Of a DNA stretch of 64,000 nucleotides, positions 22,501-32,870 are shown piece after piece; position 1 is the first letter of the stretch; every line of letters starts with the position of its first letter. Under the pieces are notes generated by a model. It was not told where the DNA came from. It did not search any database and was given only the letters and a program-made list of their open reading frames with translations. The stretch is from Proales similis (taxonomy: Eukaryota; Rotifera; Eurotatoria; Ploima; Proalidae), in assembly GCA_019059635.1 (NCBI GenBank), contig JAGVRJ010000011.1:186001-250000 (forward strand), given 5' to 3'. The translations under genes were made by a program, and so were the position numbers.

Positions 22501-22608
22501 TGCGAGCTGGAAAACAGCTGCTCTTACCGCCACGGTCGCCTCGGTATCAAGCACAGGGGCGTAGTTGAGCTGCTCAAATTCGGACGCTACTTTGGTCGAT
22601 GCTGACAT
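19554..22608 (-). CDS. ALDH16A1: ALDH16A1-like double aldehyde dehydrogenase
   Basis: About 11 exons on the minus strand, from ATG 22608 to TAG 19554-19556. The N-terminus (ASEFEQLNYAPV) and the C-terminus (KYIHLPMG) are ALDH16A1-specific. The first ALDH domain includes NGAYLKP, EPLGLVALFAHYDSP, ALLAGNTVLLVPHRLAP, GLPPGCIGLLTS and DLDSAVECLVDAAFYSNGQ. The second, truncated domain includes EPLGVVAVVCSSSSPTPLLS, IAFGNCVIMVPDQGS and GVVNILTGDRHHL. After the GQ motif the splice (21387/21445) reads HRHSVNKLFVQES, where an active ALDH has the nucleophilic Cys two residues after GQ; here it is Arg. Mammalian ALDH16A1 also lacks this Cys and is regarded as non-catalytic, so a scaffold role is likely. 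Exon borders in the middle are approximate. Confidence 0.82.
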
Positions 22609-23282
22609 GTTGTTGCTGCTTTGTTTTTCTGAACCTTGAGCAAAGCGATTGAAGGTATCGATTAAGGGCAACGATTGAGACGCATGCGATCACATGCGAT
22701 TCTCACTCGCATTCGCTAAGTTTACTCTGGCATTTCGCTCTGAACAGGCCGAGCAGTAATAAACGAAGCGAGCTCACAGTTTGCACTTGTTCGATTATGA
22801 ATTTAAAAAATGAACTGATGGCCAGCCGACTGACGAAACGAAAATCGCGACTTGGGTTGTTAGAATTTATTCTCCTTTAATATCAAACAAGCCGGCGTCT
22901 TTTGTAAATGCGAAAAAGAAGAAAATAATCGAAAACGAGCCGGAGAGGGAAGGACGCTTTTGGGTTCTTGCTTGCTGGCTTGTGTGAGCGGCCTTCAATT
23001 CTGCCTCGATGCTTTGTACAATGCCTTAAATCACATGAATGGGCGAGGGATGCCAAAAGATTCGTCGTTTGAACCGACACTCGAGCAGATTGAGAGGACT
23101 ATTGGTTGCTGCTTTGTATTTGTTTGGATTGAAAAAAGAAACAGAAATACAACTAGACACAATACAAAGAATAATTGCCGAGAGAGAGAGAGAGATAGAG
23201 CCAGACAGCGCTGGGCATCATTCACCGATGTTTGCATTTTATGCAGTAAATAAAATGTTCATTGAGACCGAAGCGGAGCTGG
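22609..23282. other. intergenic
   Basis: About 670 bases between ALDH16A1 (5' end) and Scm (3' end), both on the minus strand. A short GA run is at 23183-23196. It holds promoter sequence for ALDH16A1 and the 3' UTR of Scm. No gene seen. Confidence 0.5.
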
Positions 23283-24998
23283 TCAAGACGGACTGGACCG
23301 TAATTTCTCCAATGAGCTGTTGAGCTTTAGAGCCGGCCCGAGTTTGAAGCCCAAATATTTCATGAGCAGCTCGGTGTTGAGAAGCAGAAGCGCACATCCG
23401 TCGATCTCATGCTGCCTGAACCCGTCCAGGTATGGTCGAAAGTAGTTGTCGCTGATGCCGGACAAGTACTCGACTACGTGATCTACTGACCAGGTGTGCA
23501 CGTGCTGGGATGCGGTGGGCTCGTTTCGTGCGCGTTTTTCAAGTGGCTCGCTGTTCGTCTGGCCCGGTGTGGAGGTTCGCCTTTTACTGCTTCGGTTGTC
23601 GGCCAACGGTTCTGGCCCATTGCGGGGCGTGTCTAGCGTCATCGAGCAGGTCGATGACGATGACGAAGAGGACGAAGAGGACGACGGCTGTGGAGTGAGC
23701 GGCAGCGGCAAACTCGCCACTGCCTTCTCCTCCTCCATTGGCCTGAACTTTTCCTGCCCGAACAACTGACTGTGGTCTAGTTGAATGCTGGCACAAAAAG
23801 AGGCCAGCTGGCGCCAAACGTCACTGTTGTCGGTGACGCCCGGCAGACGCTTCCTCTCCGACTCGTTCATGGTGTTGAGTCGGACAAGTTCGCCGCTGCC
23901 GTCGCCGCTCGGTATCATCTGAAACAGTTGTGCCCGGTTAAAGGCGCAGTCGACAAACGACTGCATGATCGACTTGAAAACTGTGCTCGGCCTTCCGGGC
24001 CCAAATTTCGTATGAGATTGATGGAATTTTCTTGTTTTTATAAACGGTCCGCAGTCCGCGTTCGCATTCACATATACAAGCAAAGTGGACTGTTCGTCGC
24101 GAGACTCGACCGGCTCTGACTTGACGATGCTCAGATCGAGCGCTTCGCCGTTCTTGAGCGTCGATTTGTTCGGACTGGCGACGTCCGCGTCGTTTGTGAC
24201 GTTCAAGTTGTTTTGAGACGAGCTAGACGAGGTCGAGAGACGCGTGTTCTCTTTCTCTGGCTGCGGCTTGGCTGCGCCGGTCGACTTGCGCGGCTTGCTC
24301 ACTCGCTTCTTGGGAACAACAATCTTCTCTTCGTAGCTGCCCGGATGCTGAAGTGGATGTCCGGCTCGTTCGCACCAGCCGCAAGGAAAGAGGTCTCTGG
24401 ACGAATACGAACACCAGAACTGGCTTGAGGCACTCCAGCCATCGAACGAAATGAGAACCTTGTCTCTAGTGACGTCTTTGATGGTCGCCGGACAGATGAG
24501 AGAAGGATTCTTGGGGTCGACCGCCTCGAGTTTCTGGCCCGCTCTGAACTCGTTATGTGCCGGCTTGCTCGGCGGTGTCTTGAAACAAGAGTCGGGAGCG
24601 AATACTCCGTCGCCGGCCGACTGGATTATGCGCTCAAGGAATCGAGGCCACTTGCTCAGCTCATTGCCGTAGCCGAGCGGTGGCTGAATCTTGCGTCCTT
24701 GTTTGGCAGCGTGCTCGAACGGGTGAATCAAATCTGAATCGCACATTAGCCAAAAGTCGTTTCGGTCGTCAGTGCCGTCAAGTCTCAGTCGGAGACGAGG
24801 ACCGACTATTTCAACGATTGACGCAATGCATGTGGCGGTAAAGTTGCGCGGATCGTTCGTCTCCAGCTTGTGGCCAACTGCAAAGTCGTTTACCGGCACG
24901 TCCGCATGCTGGCAGAAGCAGCTGCCTGGCGCCGGTTCGCTCTTGGTCTTTTCTAGATATGGCTCCCATAAAAAGTCGCTTTCTTCATTCGCACTCAT
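23283..24998 (-). CDS. Scm: Polycomb protein Sex comb on midleg (SCMH1/SCML2-like)
   Basis: Links PRC1 and PRC2 at Polycomb targets through SAM polymerisation. Single exon, 571 aa. Two MBT repeats (about residues 10-115 and 120-222) are shown by GHKLETNDPRNFTATCIASI, RLDGTDDRNDFWLMCDS, GQKLEAVDPKNPSLICPATI and SFDGWSASSQFWCSYSS. A DUF3588 (RNA-binding region) follows at about 305-370, with VYVNANADCGPFI and GPGRPSTVFKSIMQSFVDCA. A low-complexity Ser run comes next. The C-terminal SAM/SPM domain (about 505-565) has WSVDHVVEYLSGI, EIDGCALLLLNTELLMKYLG and GPALKL. No FCS zinc fingers precede the MBT repeats, unlike Drosophila Scm but like vertebrate SCMH1. Confidence 0.93.
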   Translation of the reverse strand: MSANEESDFLWEPYLEKTKSEPAPGSCFCQHADVPVNDFAVGHKLETNDPRNFTATCIASIVEIVGPRLRLRLDGTDDRNDFWLMCDSDLIHPFEHAAKQGRKIQPPLGYGNELSKWPRFLERIIQSAGDGVFAPDSCFKTPPSKPAHNEFRAGQKLEAVDPKNPSLICPATIKDVTRDKVLISFDGWSASSQFWCSYSSRDLFPCGWCERAGHPLQHPGSYEEKIVVPKKRVSKPRKSTGAAKPQPEKENTRLSTSSSSSQNNLNVTNDADVASPNKSTLKNGEALDLSIVKSEPVESRDEQSTLLVYVNANADCGPFIKTRKFHQSHTKFGPGRPSTVFKSIMQSFVDCAFNRAQLFQMIPSGDGSGELVRLNTMNESERKRLPGVTDNSDVWRQLASFCASIQLDHSQLFGQEKFRPMEEEKAVASLPLPLTPQPSSSSSSSSSSSTCSMTLDTPRNGPEPLADNRSSKRRTSTPGQTNSEPLEKRARNEPTASQHVHTWSVDHVVEYLSGISDNYFRPYLDGFRQHEIDGCALLLLNTELLMKYLGFKLGPALKLNSSLEKLRSSPS

Positions 24999-25822
24999 GA
25001 TTAGTGGGTGTGGTGCCGTTGGTTTGGAAAGAAAAAGTTAGTTACCGTTGAGCGAGTCATGGTCTTTGGTAACCATAATAGTGTCAGCAAGTGTCAGCAA
25101 AGACTGCTAATCGCTGGGTTTCATAAAGCGCAATCCGAGATTAGTAGGCTCTTTAGAGTGGGCGAATCTGTCGGACTGGGAAAGGAAGGTTAAAGATAAG
25201 AATGCAACTGACAAGTACATGCTCAAAAACGGCCATTATTTATGCATACAGTATGCTGCCTAAGAAAATACTCAAAACAAAGCTTCCGTGTGGACGCAGT
25301 GACCGCACATTGTCTGATTGCCTTCGACCGTTAGAGGTCTAAGCCTATTGAGTGAATTGAGACTATTGAGTGAAATAAAGGCGAAATGAAGAGTGCCAGA
25401 GCGCAGACAGCTCCAAACAAGGTATTTTTATTCTTCGTTATCAATCAAAAATAAACAAGTAAAGCGATAGAGCGCCAATCGTCTGGTAGTTTGCCGGCCT
25501 TTGAAAGAAAGGCCTCTCGAAAAATGCTTCTTCTTTCAATTGAGCATAGTTACACCGAAAGAAATAGCCATGCACGCGCGGCCGGCTGTTTGAAGATGAT
25601 GAAGACGGTGGTGGTGCTGGCGATTATTAGGATGGGGATGAAGGCCGAAGACGAAGGAATTTCAGGTAGAAGACTGGCTTGAAGCAACTAAATAAATAAA
25701 GCAACTAAAACAAACAGAAGCAGAGTGCGCCCGTCGCTATGATAATGAGAGCATGATCCAAGTTGATATTGATGAGGATGAAATCAATCAAAAGACGAAC
25801 GGTGAGCATTTGACATTGAGCT
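24999..25822. other. intergenic
   Basis: About 820 bases. It contains the Scm promoter side and the 3' region of eIF4E (a minus-strand AATAAA at about 25427-25432). The 63-codon plus-strand ORF at 25491 has no motif. Confidence 0.45.
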
Positions 25823-26737
25823 CTAGCATTTGTAGGATAAATCGGTCTCTCGCTTGTCTGCGCCTTCGTGCGCCTCGAAGCAGATCATCTCGTTGCTGGA
25901 CAGCTCAAGGATCTCCTTGAAGCGGCGTCTTGAATATAAGACCAAGTGAATAAGAAGGGGACACACGGTTCGCCGAGCCCTAAAGCGCATACCCGATTCT
26001 CATTTGCAAGTCACGGTCGTGAGCGTTCTTGGTCCACAGGGCGATTTTGTCCGCTTTGCCTCTAATGCTGGCCCAGGCGCCATTTACGTTGACACTGTCG
26101 TCGTAGAACTGGTCACCGATGAGGGCAAGTAGCTTAAAATGAGTTTTGGTCACTAGGAGCGCCACAGTCGCCTGCATGTGTGCCATCGCAGTTACCGTGT
26201 TGAGCCAGTAGGTGTCGAGCTTGGTGTCGGATCGATTTTTCTTGTCTCTAGTGAATACCCATCTACCGCCGCTCATGTTGTGCGGGTCTTCCCATTGAGG
26301 TGAAATGTCTTTCTGTTAAAGACACCACTTGAGCAACTCTTGTCCGAAAGAACAAAGCAAACGGCCAAGCAAACCTTAAAGAGCATGTAATCGCAGCCGG
26401 CGTTCAGACGGCTCACCGGGTTCATGTGGTTGTAAACGCTTCAAATTAACGAACATTATAAGGAACAGCTCGGATGGACTCGCAGCAGCAGCAGCAGCAG
26501 CAGTTGACTCGCTTACCCCCAGAAGTCTTCGATGTACTCGACGGTCGTGATGAATTTGATGTTCTCCTCCCAGTTCTTGGATCTCTCGTTCTTGTAGAAC
26601 CAGAACGACCAGCTGTCCTCGAGCGGGAACTTGACGTTCGAGTCGGTCGGATCTAGCGAGAGCTCTTTGCCACTCTCGGTCTTGTTCATCGGGCTGTTGG
26701 TGGCGTTTTCTGGCGCGTGGGCGATTTCTGTGCTCAT
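25823..26737 (-). CDS. EIF4E: translation initiation factor eIF4E
   Basis: Binds the m7GTP cap of mRNA and eIF4G. Exons 26517-26737, 26375-26438, 25993-26312 and 25823-25928 (introns 78, 62 and 64 nt) give 236 aa. The family signature begins with a polar N-terminus, then FPLEDSWSFWFYKNERSKNW, VEYIEDFWGVYNHM, the cap-stacking Trp in SPQWEDPHNMSGGRWVF, then WASIRGKADKIALWTKNAHD and a short C-terminal tail. Introns interrupt at phases 2, 0 and 2 and rebuild the conserved GCDYMLFK. The Trp residues expected for cap stacking (one in FWG..., one in PQWEDP) and for eIF4G binding are present. Confidence 0.93.
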
Positions 26738-27633
26738 AATGAAATACGATGCTGAGTCTGAAAGCGAAGAAAATTAATTCAAAATTCAATGCGGCCAGTC
26801 AGCCATTCAGCGATTCGAACAACAAGGAGCAGATGAACAAGTCAAAGACAGACGGACGCAGAGATAAAAGAGACAACAAAAATAAATGCGAAACGAAAAT
26901 TCTGACTTGAGCTCAGCGAAACTTATAAACAAATGAGATTTACAAGTGGAAAACGTGCTACTGCTCAAATCAATTCATCACATCAGTGCACTAACACAAA
27001 CACACACACAGATCGCACACACACACACACACACACACATAGATCGCACACAGACGCATACATCTTTTAATTTGAAGAGCCGACTTTCAACAGAAGCGGA
27101 GAAAGGAGGCCGTCACGCAAACTAAGCCGATTTCGCGCTGAAATTCACAATGATCATTTTGCGTCGGATTGTTGTCGTGGTTGTGGCCAACCCAACTCAA
27201 CACTGGTGGTAAATATCGCTTGAGAGCGCATCTACTGCATGCTTTCAAATGCGCATAATAGTGGCGCTTTCTTCTCATTTTGCGCGCCCGCTTGCATGCG
27301 TCACTGTGCCAACTTGCCATTCGCTCGTGCTCCCTCTTTATGATAGTCTATAATTATTACAAGTCCAAGTGTTAGTTGTTCGTTTGGCATAATCTCAATT
27401 GTTGCCCTAGAGGCCTGGTCCCTATTTGCCTCACTTCAAGCCATCTCTGTTGGGCTCTGCTGCAAGCATTGCCTGCCTTTGTTATCCACCCACACAATCA
27501 CACACACACACACACATCTGGTTTCATTCAGTCTGTCGCTTCATCTCTTCTCGTCGAGCTAAATTAGAATCCAAGTGTCGACGGCCAGTCATCTAAAGAA
27601 GTGCAAGGGACATGCCACAATTTGATTGAACAA
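26738..27633. other. divergent intergenic region
   Basis: About 900 bases between eIF4E (minus) and the AF10-like gene (plus), so it should carry both promoters. A long CA repeat (26999-27053) and a second one (27500-27516) are present. No coding feature. Confidence 0.5.
26999..27053. repeat. (CA)n microsatellite
   Basis: Two CA runs separated by a GATCG unit that occurs twice (CAGATCGCACAC and CATAGATCGCACAC), in the divergent region upstream of eIF4E and the AF10-like gene. Confidence 0.9.
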
Positions 27634-29396
27634 ATGACCGCCAAACTCGAAAAGCAGATGGAGGGGGGCTGCTGCGTGTGCTCGGACGACACAGGCGACC
27701 CTTACAATCAGTTGGTCTACTGCGATGGCCCCGCTTGCCAAGTAGCTGTTCACCAGGCCTGTTATGGAATACGCAAGGTGCCCAGCGGCGACTGGTTCTG
27801 CCGCCGATGCGAGTACACCAGTTCAAAGGGCGTCAACGAGCCCAGAGAAATAATCGTAAGCGCTTTGTTTAGCAACCGTAATCTAGAGCGTTCATTTCAT
27901 CGATTGATCACTGCAGCGATGTCAGCTGTGTCCAAGCGGCGAAGGAGCTCTCAAGCGAACAGACCAGGATGGCTGGGCGCACGTGATTTGTGCTCTCTAC
28001 ATACCGGAGATTCGATTCAAAAACGTGACCACCATGGAGCCGATAATCACGAGTGAAATACCGAGCGACCGAAAGAGCAAAGTAAATTGCGCCCTCAAAC
28101 ATCAGACAGCCGATCATTCTGACCGTGTAAACCACCTGCAGAAGTGTTCAATCTGCGAGAGCGAGCAGCGAAACAGCAAAGGAGTTTGTGTCAGGTGCAA
28201 CGTGAGCGGCTGTGAAAACTGGTTCCACGTCACGTGGTAATATTCGGCAACGTTGCTTGCTTGCGCTATTCACAAACAAAAATCTTAAACATTGACTCAT
28301 TCAAGTGCCCAGGCCAAAGGGCTCCTGTGCGAGGACACCAAAACCGACAGCGATCTGGCCTACACGATCTACTGCCCGTTGCATTGCGATCAGTTGCCCG
28401 CCAATTTCAAACATATTCCGGCATTTTCATTCAAACAACTGTCCGCTCCTAAGCAGAGTGGCCCGGAAGCGAGCGTGAAAACGCCCAACAGTGAGAAGAA
28501 GGCAAAACTGATGAGGAAGAGCACGGGTCGACCGCCCAAAAAACGGCTTCTCCTCGCCGACGCCAACTACCAAAAGCTGGCCAACGAGCGAGCTTAATCC
28601 TGGCGTCGCATTCTCCGGCAACGTTCAAATCTACGAGCATACAGTCAAAGAGACAAAGAGCCAAAAGAGCAGCCGTTCGCCCCTACTGACCGAGTCAATT
28701 GAAAGTGCCGACCAGGACGAGGAGAGCGAAGAGTACCAGTTCGCATTCGATCAGATGCCCAAGACTCTGGAAGAGTTTATAGACGCTCAGTCGAAGAGTA
28801 GCAGACAGTTTTTTCAAGGCGCTGGCGGCAAACTCGAGATCATAAGTCTGCTCGACACACTTGAGGAATGTCGCCGACAGAACCAGCTGCTCGAAGCCAA
28901 ATACCAAGAGCTGGAGGCCAGATTTAACTACCAACAGCGGCTGAATACAGAGCTCGTCCAGTCGCTTGGCTCGGACCGGCCAGAGCCGAACGCACCGACC
29001 CAGTCAGCGACATCAGATCTCGGCAAATCGAGCCGCGATCAGCCCGTCTTTCCTGTTCACAGTCCAATCTCATCGGCCAACACAACTCCGTCCAAATCTA
29101 ATCGCGGCTCTCCTCTGGTCGTCGGCCACATTATACCGCCAAGCTTCACTCATCCAAACGACCACATACCGACTGTGCTGGCCGCTATGATGCGAGACTC
29201 GGCCAACTCGACTTTGAGCGGCGCCCAAGGTCAGAAAGGCGACAAAAACACGACTCCGATTGGCATTGGTTCGGCTTTCATGCAATTCACTGCCAACTTG
29301 GTCAGCCGCCAACCTGCCGCTCTATTCAGCAACGGTGGCTACTCGACTCCGACTAGCCACACTAGCAATGACCAGCATCGTCATTCAAACGATTGA
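27634..29396 (+). CDS. MLLT10: AF10/AF17 (MLLT10/MLLT6) family PHD protein, with an apparent frameshift
   Basis: Chromatin cofactor of DOT1L. Exons 27634-27855, 27917-28081, 28142-28236 and 28306 onward. The PZP module is complete: PHD1 (GGCCVCSDDTGDPYNQLVYC to WFCRRC), the zinc knuckle (RCQLCPSGEGALKRTDQDGW), and extended PHD2 (ALYIPEIRFKNVTTMEPI, CSICE, C..C, FHVTC, AKGLLCEDTKT). An AT-hook-like STGRPPKKR follows. The octapeptide/leucine-zipper region that binds DOT1L appears at about 28845-28960 (SLLDTLEECRRQNQLLEAK), then a Ser/Pro/Thr-rich tail to TGA 29394-29396. The frame breaks at 28585-28592, where CGAG is repeated. Removing one copy joins the frames without a stop; I find no GT..AG intron that does so without removing the AT-hook. 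Shorter than vertebrate AF10. Confidence 0.85.
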
Positions 29397-30268
29397 AATG
29401 AGTTTTCATTTCTTCTCTCTCTCTCTCTCTCATTCTTTCCGTCTCTATCTCGTTCTCTTCTTCTCTCTCGAAGCCTTTTCTATTTAATTGAGTTAGTTTT
29501 GTCTTAAAAATCGTTGAAATGGCCAACGTCTGACTTTGAAACACAGCCGCACTCTATCGATTACGTTGTTCAGTCTCGATGACACAATTTAATAATAATG
29601 ATCATAATTTAACGAATAAAAACCCCGACGCGTTTGTAAACCCAGACAATTGGATTGGACACTGATGGCAATCCAAGGCTCGCAAGGGGATCACAAGACG
29701 ACAAGAAGCGAGCCCAAGAGCTGGCTCGATGTCCACTCATCAGATTCAGACATGAAGAAGAAAGGGTCGCGCTAGTCCGCAACGAAGAGAGCAAATCTTA
29801 GCTAGTGCGAGGATCGGCGTTTAGTTTGCCTAAATATAGAATCTACTCTGCGCGCTTCACTGAGCTCGTTTATGAGCTGAATGGCTCACATACTTGACGG
29901 CATGACAACTCGCTTCTAAATATCTCATCGTCGAGTTGTTGGCTTCACGCTTCTTCTTCTCGGCTTTTTATGCATGAAAACGAATCTGCCATAGCAAATC
30001 ACAAAGACGCTTGCAGACCAGAGCATCTTTCGCAGCCTCTCTCTCTTGATTGATTGATCGATTGAGTTGGGTTTCTTCATTTCTGAATGCTCGTGGCCCA
30101 TCACCAGCTGACTCACCTTGCAGCCTGTCCATGTTAGCACGCAGTTAGCGGTCAGTTCTGCAGTTGCGCTTTAAAGTTTTCTGTTGTCGCTGCTGCTGCT
30201 GCTGATTTACCTCAGCCAAATAGTTTTTTTTTCTTTCTCGTCAAACAAACTCAAATTCACGCATCGAA
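29397..30268. other. intergenic
   Basis: About 870 bases with a CT run at 29414-29431 and AATAAA at 29615-29620 (likely poly(A) signal of the AF10-like gene). A CTG run (30187-30204) and a T run lie just upstream of the next start codon. No gene seen. Confidence 0.45.
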
Positions 30269-32743
30269 ATGGATGCCAGCCAGGCGGACCGATCTAGTTT
30301 CATCCTGACCAGCAGCAATTCAAACAATTCATTCGGAAGCGAACCGTTCGATCGTAAGCAGCTCATTCGACGCATTTTGGAGCAAGTCGATGCAGTCGAG
30401 AGCAGTTCGTCCTCCGAGCATCAAACGCGCCATCGTGCCCGGTCTGTTCCGGTCGCATACGAGCCAGCCTCTTCGTCTCAAAATGTCTACGTTGTACGGC
30501 GCGTGTTGCCCAAGCGAAGAGAGACCAGCAGCGAACAGACGCCCAGTCGGCCCATGTTCTTCCTGCCTTCGTCGTCATTGAATTCGAGCGACTCACATTG
30601 GTCATCATCGAACGCCCACAACACTGTTGAGTCGACGACAGCCAGCGCATCTAAATCGAGCTTCGCTTTCATCGGCTCTTCTCCAAAGAGCCTTCATTTA
30701 GCGGATGTCTCCAAAAGGCCTATGGCGATGAGCGAACAAGAGCCCAAGAGCCAGGGCTCGGCAATTGGCCTACCTCAGCAGATAAGACTGAGCGCTGACG
30801 ACGCGTTGGCTCAAATGCACACGAGCCGCTTTGAAAAGCAGAAAAACTCAGAGAACGAACAAGGCGCCACTCCCAAGGGCACGTTCAGCCAGCAAATAAG
30901 AAAACTGCTGCAATCGGTGGTTAAAGCGAGTCCGGTCGAGTCGATGCTCGCCCCTGTGAGCGAAGAGTCAGAAAGCGAACACGACCCGTTTGCTCGACCG
31001 AGAGAGCCCGAGCCTCCTGAGCTTCTCTCGACAAGCCCAAGTTCAAGTAGCGCGTCGAAAACGTCAAGCTCATTGTCTCGCTTCTCTTTGCACGATAAGG
31101 AGGTTCAAGTGGAACTTATTTCACAATCAATGATTGACGAGCTCAAGCCGATCGAGAAAGCTCTCAGAAGCAAACGAACTCAGACGCTGGAGCAACCAGT
31201 CGCAAGCAAGTCTGTCCAAAGCGAGTCAGTCGGCGTCAATCAAAGTGCCCAGGTTGAACTGATCAGCCAATCGATGATCGATGAGCTCAAACCGAAAGAG
31301 CTGGTCGACCGCGAGGTGCAAGCTGTGGACGAATCAAAAGTCGAGCCCGCTCCGAAAAGAGAAGCACAGACTCAGACGACGAACGAGGCCTTTGGTCATG
31401 CGGTTCCGGGCCTAGTGGCCGCGTCGGGAGTTTATTCGCTGCATTCGATTAGCGAACAGAGCATTTCGGATCGAAGCGACCAGAGAGGTCCGTCCGCTCG
31501 TATTAGACCGATTGACTCGCTCGAGGTCGGCGACGAAAAATCGGATGTTGACGACCAAGACGCGTACAGCGTTGACGACATATTTTGGGAAGATGACAAA
31601 TCACACAGGAAGCTATCGAGCGACTTGGATCATCATTTAGACGATCGACAGTCAATGCGGCCTGGCCACAAGGCGCATCAAGCAGGAGAGGTCGAGAAGA
31701 ACAGAAATTTAATTGACTCGAGCAGTTCGTCGAGCGAGCTCGGAGTGAAAATTTATTCGTCTGTCAAAGACCGGCCAATGCCAGAAGAAGCCAACGAGAC
31801 TCGGACAGACGATAGAAAGGCGTTCTCAGTGCAAGCAAATGAATTGTTGCAGCGACAACGACGAAAGAGGCGAGTGAGTGTGGAGCCGGAAATGAGCGGC
31901 ATACCTGAAAAGAGCGAGGCAATGGTGTTTCGACCACAAGCCGAGTTCGAGCCGAGCAGTAACTTCAAAGCGTTTAGTCGAAAGGGACACAGACGCAGCA
32001 GTGTGGACGAGGGCCAGTTGGCCAGATCCACTGAGCTCGACGATCATTATGTGGACGCCAGCAGCTTTGACAGGCATCGACGCCGAGAAAGTCTGCCCGT
32101 GGTGCCGGCTCACTTGGACGAATCGCACTTGTACGAAGACTTGAGTCTGCTCGAGGCCAAGTCGTCGAACAGGCCGCGCTGTTCAAGGCCTCAGCACGAC
32201 GCGAACGAGTACAGTGTGCCCACAAACTGGACCCTTAACAACAAAAGCAGACGACGAACAGTAAACGCGAGCGAGTTCGATCAGCAGTTTGAAAAGGTCA
32301 TAAACATCGAGTCGGACAGGCTCGCTTCTTCGTCGTCCACATTCAACATCACAGCGCCGTTTGAACTCGATAGACGCGACTCCAAAAAAGACTCGATGCT
32401 GCTCGACCAGATACTCTTAAACAAACCCAACAGGCCGAACGCGGACAAGTACGAGCAAGACGAGTTCATCTATTACCACGAGCCCAATTCCACGAGCAAA
32501 AACTGGATAGAAAAGAAATCCAGAGAAATTGAGGAGAGCACAAGCTCGTTCGGCACAATTCAACATTTAGTAGCACCGCCGCCGCCGCCGCCTCTGCCAT
32601 CGTCAACGCCTCCGCCGCGATCGCCGGCAGTTCGCTTTAACGACGCCGTTCAACAATCTACGCCTTCTCCGCCCAGCCCCAAAGAAGCCAACAAGCGAGA
32701 AGGCCGCGCCAAACGAGTGGTGCAGAAATTTTTCAACAAATAG
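30269..32743 (+). CDS. long disordered protein, unrecognised
   Basis: Single-exon frame of 824 codons. It is rich in Ser, Glu, Arg and Asp and predicted by eye to be disordered. An internal repeat occurs twice (about residues 272-290 and 327-345): VELISQSMIDELKP, each preceded by V/A-Q and followed by a charged helix. Poly-Ser patches recur (SSSSSE, SSSSSEL). Near the C-terminus there is a proline run (VAPPPPPPLPSSTPPP) that could bind EVH1, SH3 or profilin, followed by a basic end (KREGRAKRVVQKFFNK). The coding bias is steady through the whole frame, and the opposite strand shows only short frames. No enzyme domain is present. A cytoskeletal or scaffold protein is conceivable; I cannot assign one. 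Confidence 0.7.
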   Translation: MDASQADRSSFILTSSNSNNSFGSEPFDRKQLIRRILEQVDAVESSSSSEHQTRHRARSVPVAYEPASSSQNVYVVRRVLPKRRETSSEQTPSRPMFFLPSSSLNSSDSHWSSSNAHNTVESTTASASKSSFAFIGSSPKSLHLADVSKRPMAMSEQEPKSQGSAIGLPQQIRLSADDALAQMHTSRFEKQKNSENEQGATPKGTFSQQIRKLLQSVVKASPVESMLAPVSEESESEHDPFARPREPEPPELLSTSPSSSSASKTSSSLSRFSLHDKEVQVELISQSMIDELKPIEKALRSKRTQTLEQPVASKSVQSESVGVNQSAQVELISQSMIDELKPKELVDREVQAVDESKVEPAPKREAQTQTTNEAFGHAVPGLVAASGVYSLHSISEQSISDRSDQRGPSARIRPIDSLEVGDEKSDVDDQDAYSVDDIFWEDDKSHRKLSSDLDHHLDDRQSMRPGHKAHQAGEVEKNRNLIDSSSSSSELGVKIYSSVKDRPMPEEANETRTDDRKAFSVQANELLQRQRRKRRVSVEPEMSGIPEKSEAMVFRPQAEFEPSSNFKAFSRKGHRRSSVDEGQLARSTELDDHYVDASSFDRHRRRESLPVVPAHLDESHLYEDLSLLEAKSSNRPRCSRPQHDANEYSVPTNWTLNNKSRRRTVNASEFDQQFEKVINIESDRLASSSSTFNITAPFELDRRDSKKDSMLLDQILLNKPNRPNADKYEQDEFIYYHEPNSTSKNWIEKKSREIEESTSSFGTIQHLVAPPPPPPLPSSTPPPRSPAVRFNDAVQQSTPSPPSPKEANKREGRAKRVVQKFFNK

Positions 32744-32870
32744 CTCTCCCTCTCTCTCTCTCTCTGCCTCTCTGGGAGTAAGAAGAGTGTCATTTTTCAT
32801 TGGTCTGCTTGTTTGATGATTAAATTTTGTTGCTGTTTATTTACAAAATCGGAAAACAATTGACTGCGAT

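Noticed and set aside
29640-29880. tRNA or small RNA gene in intergenic regions
   Set aside because: I looked for tRNA-like A and B boxes and found no cloverleaf; none could be supported by eye.
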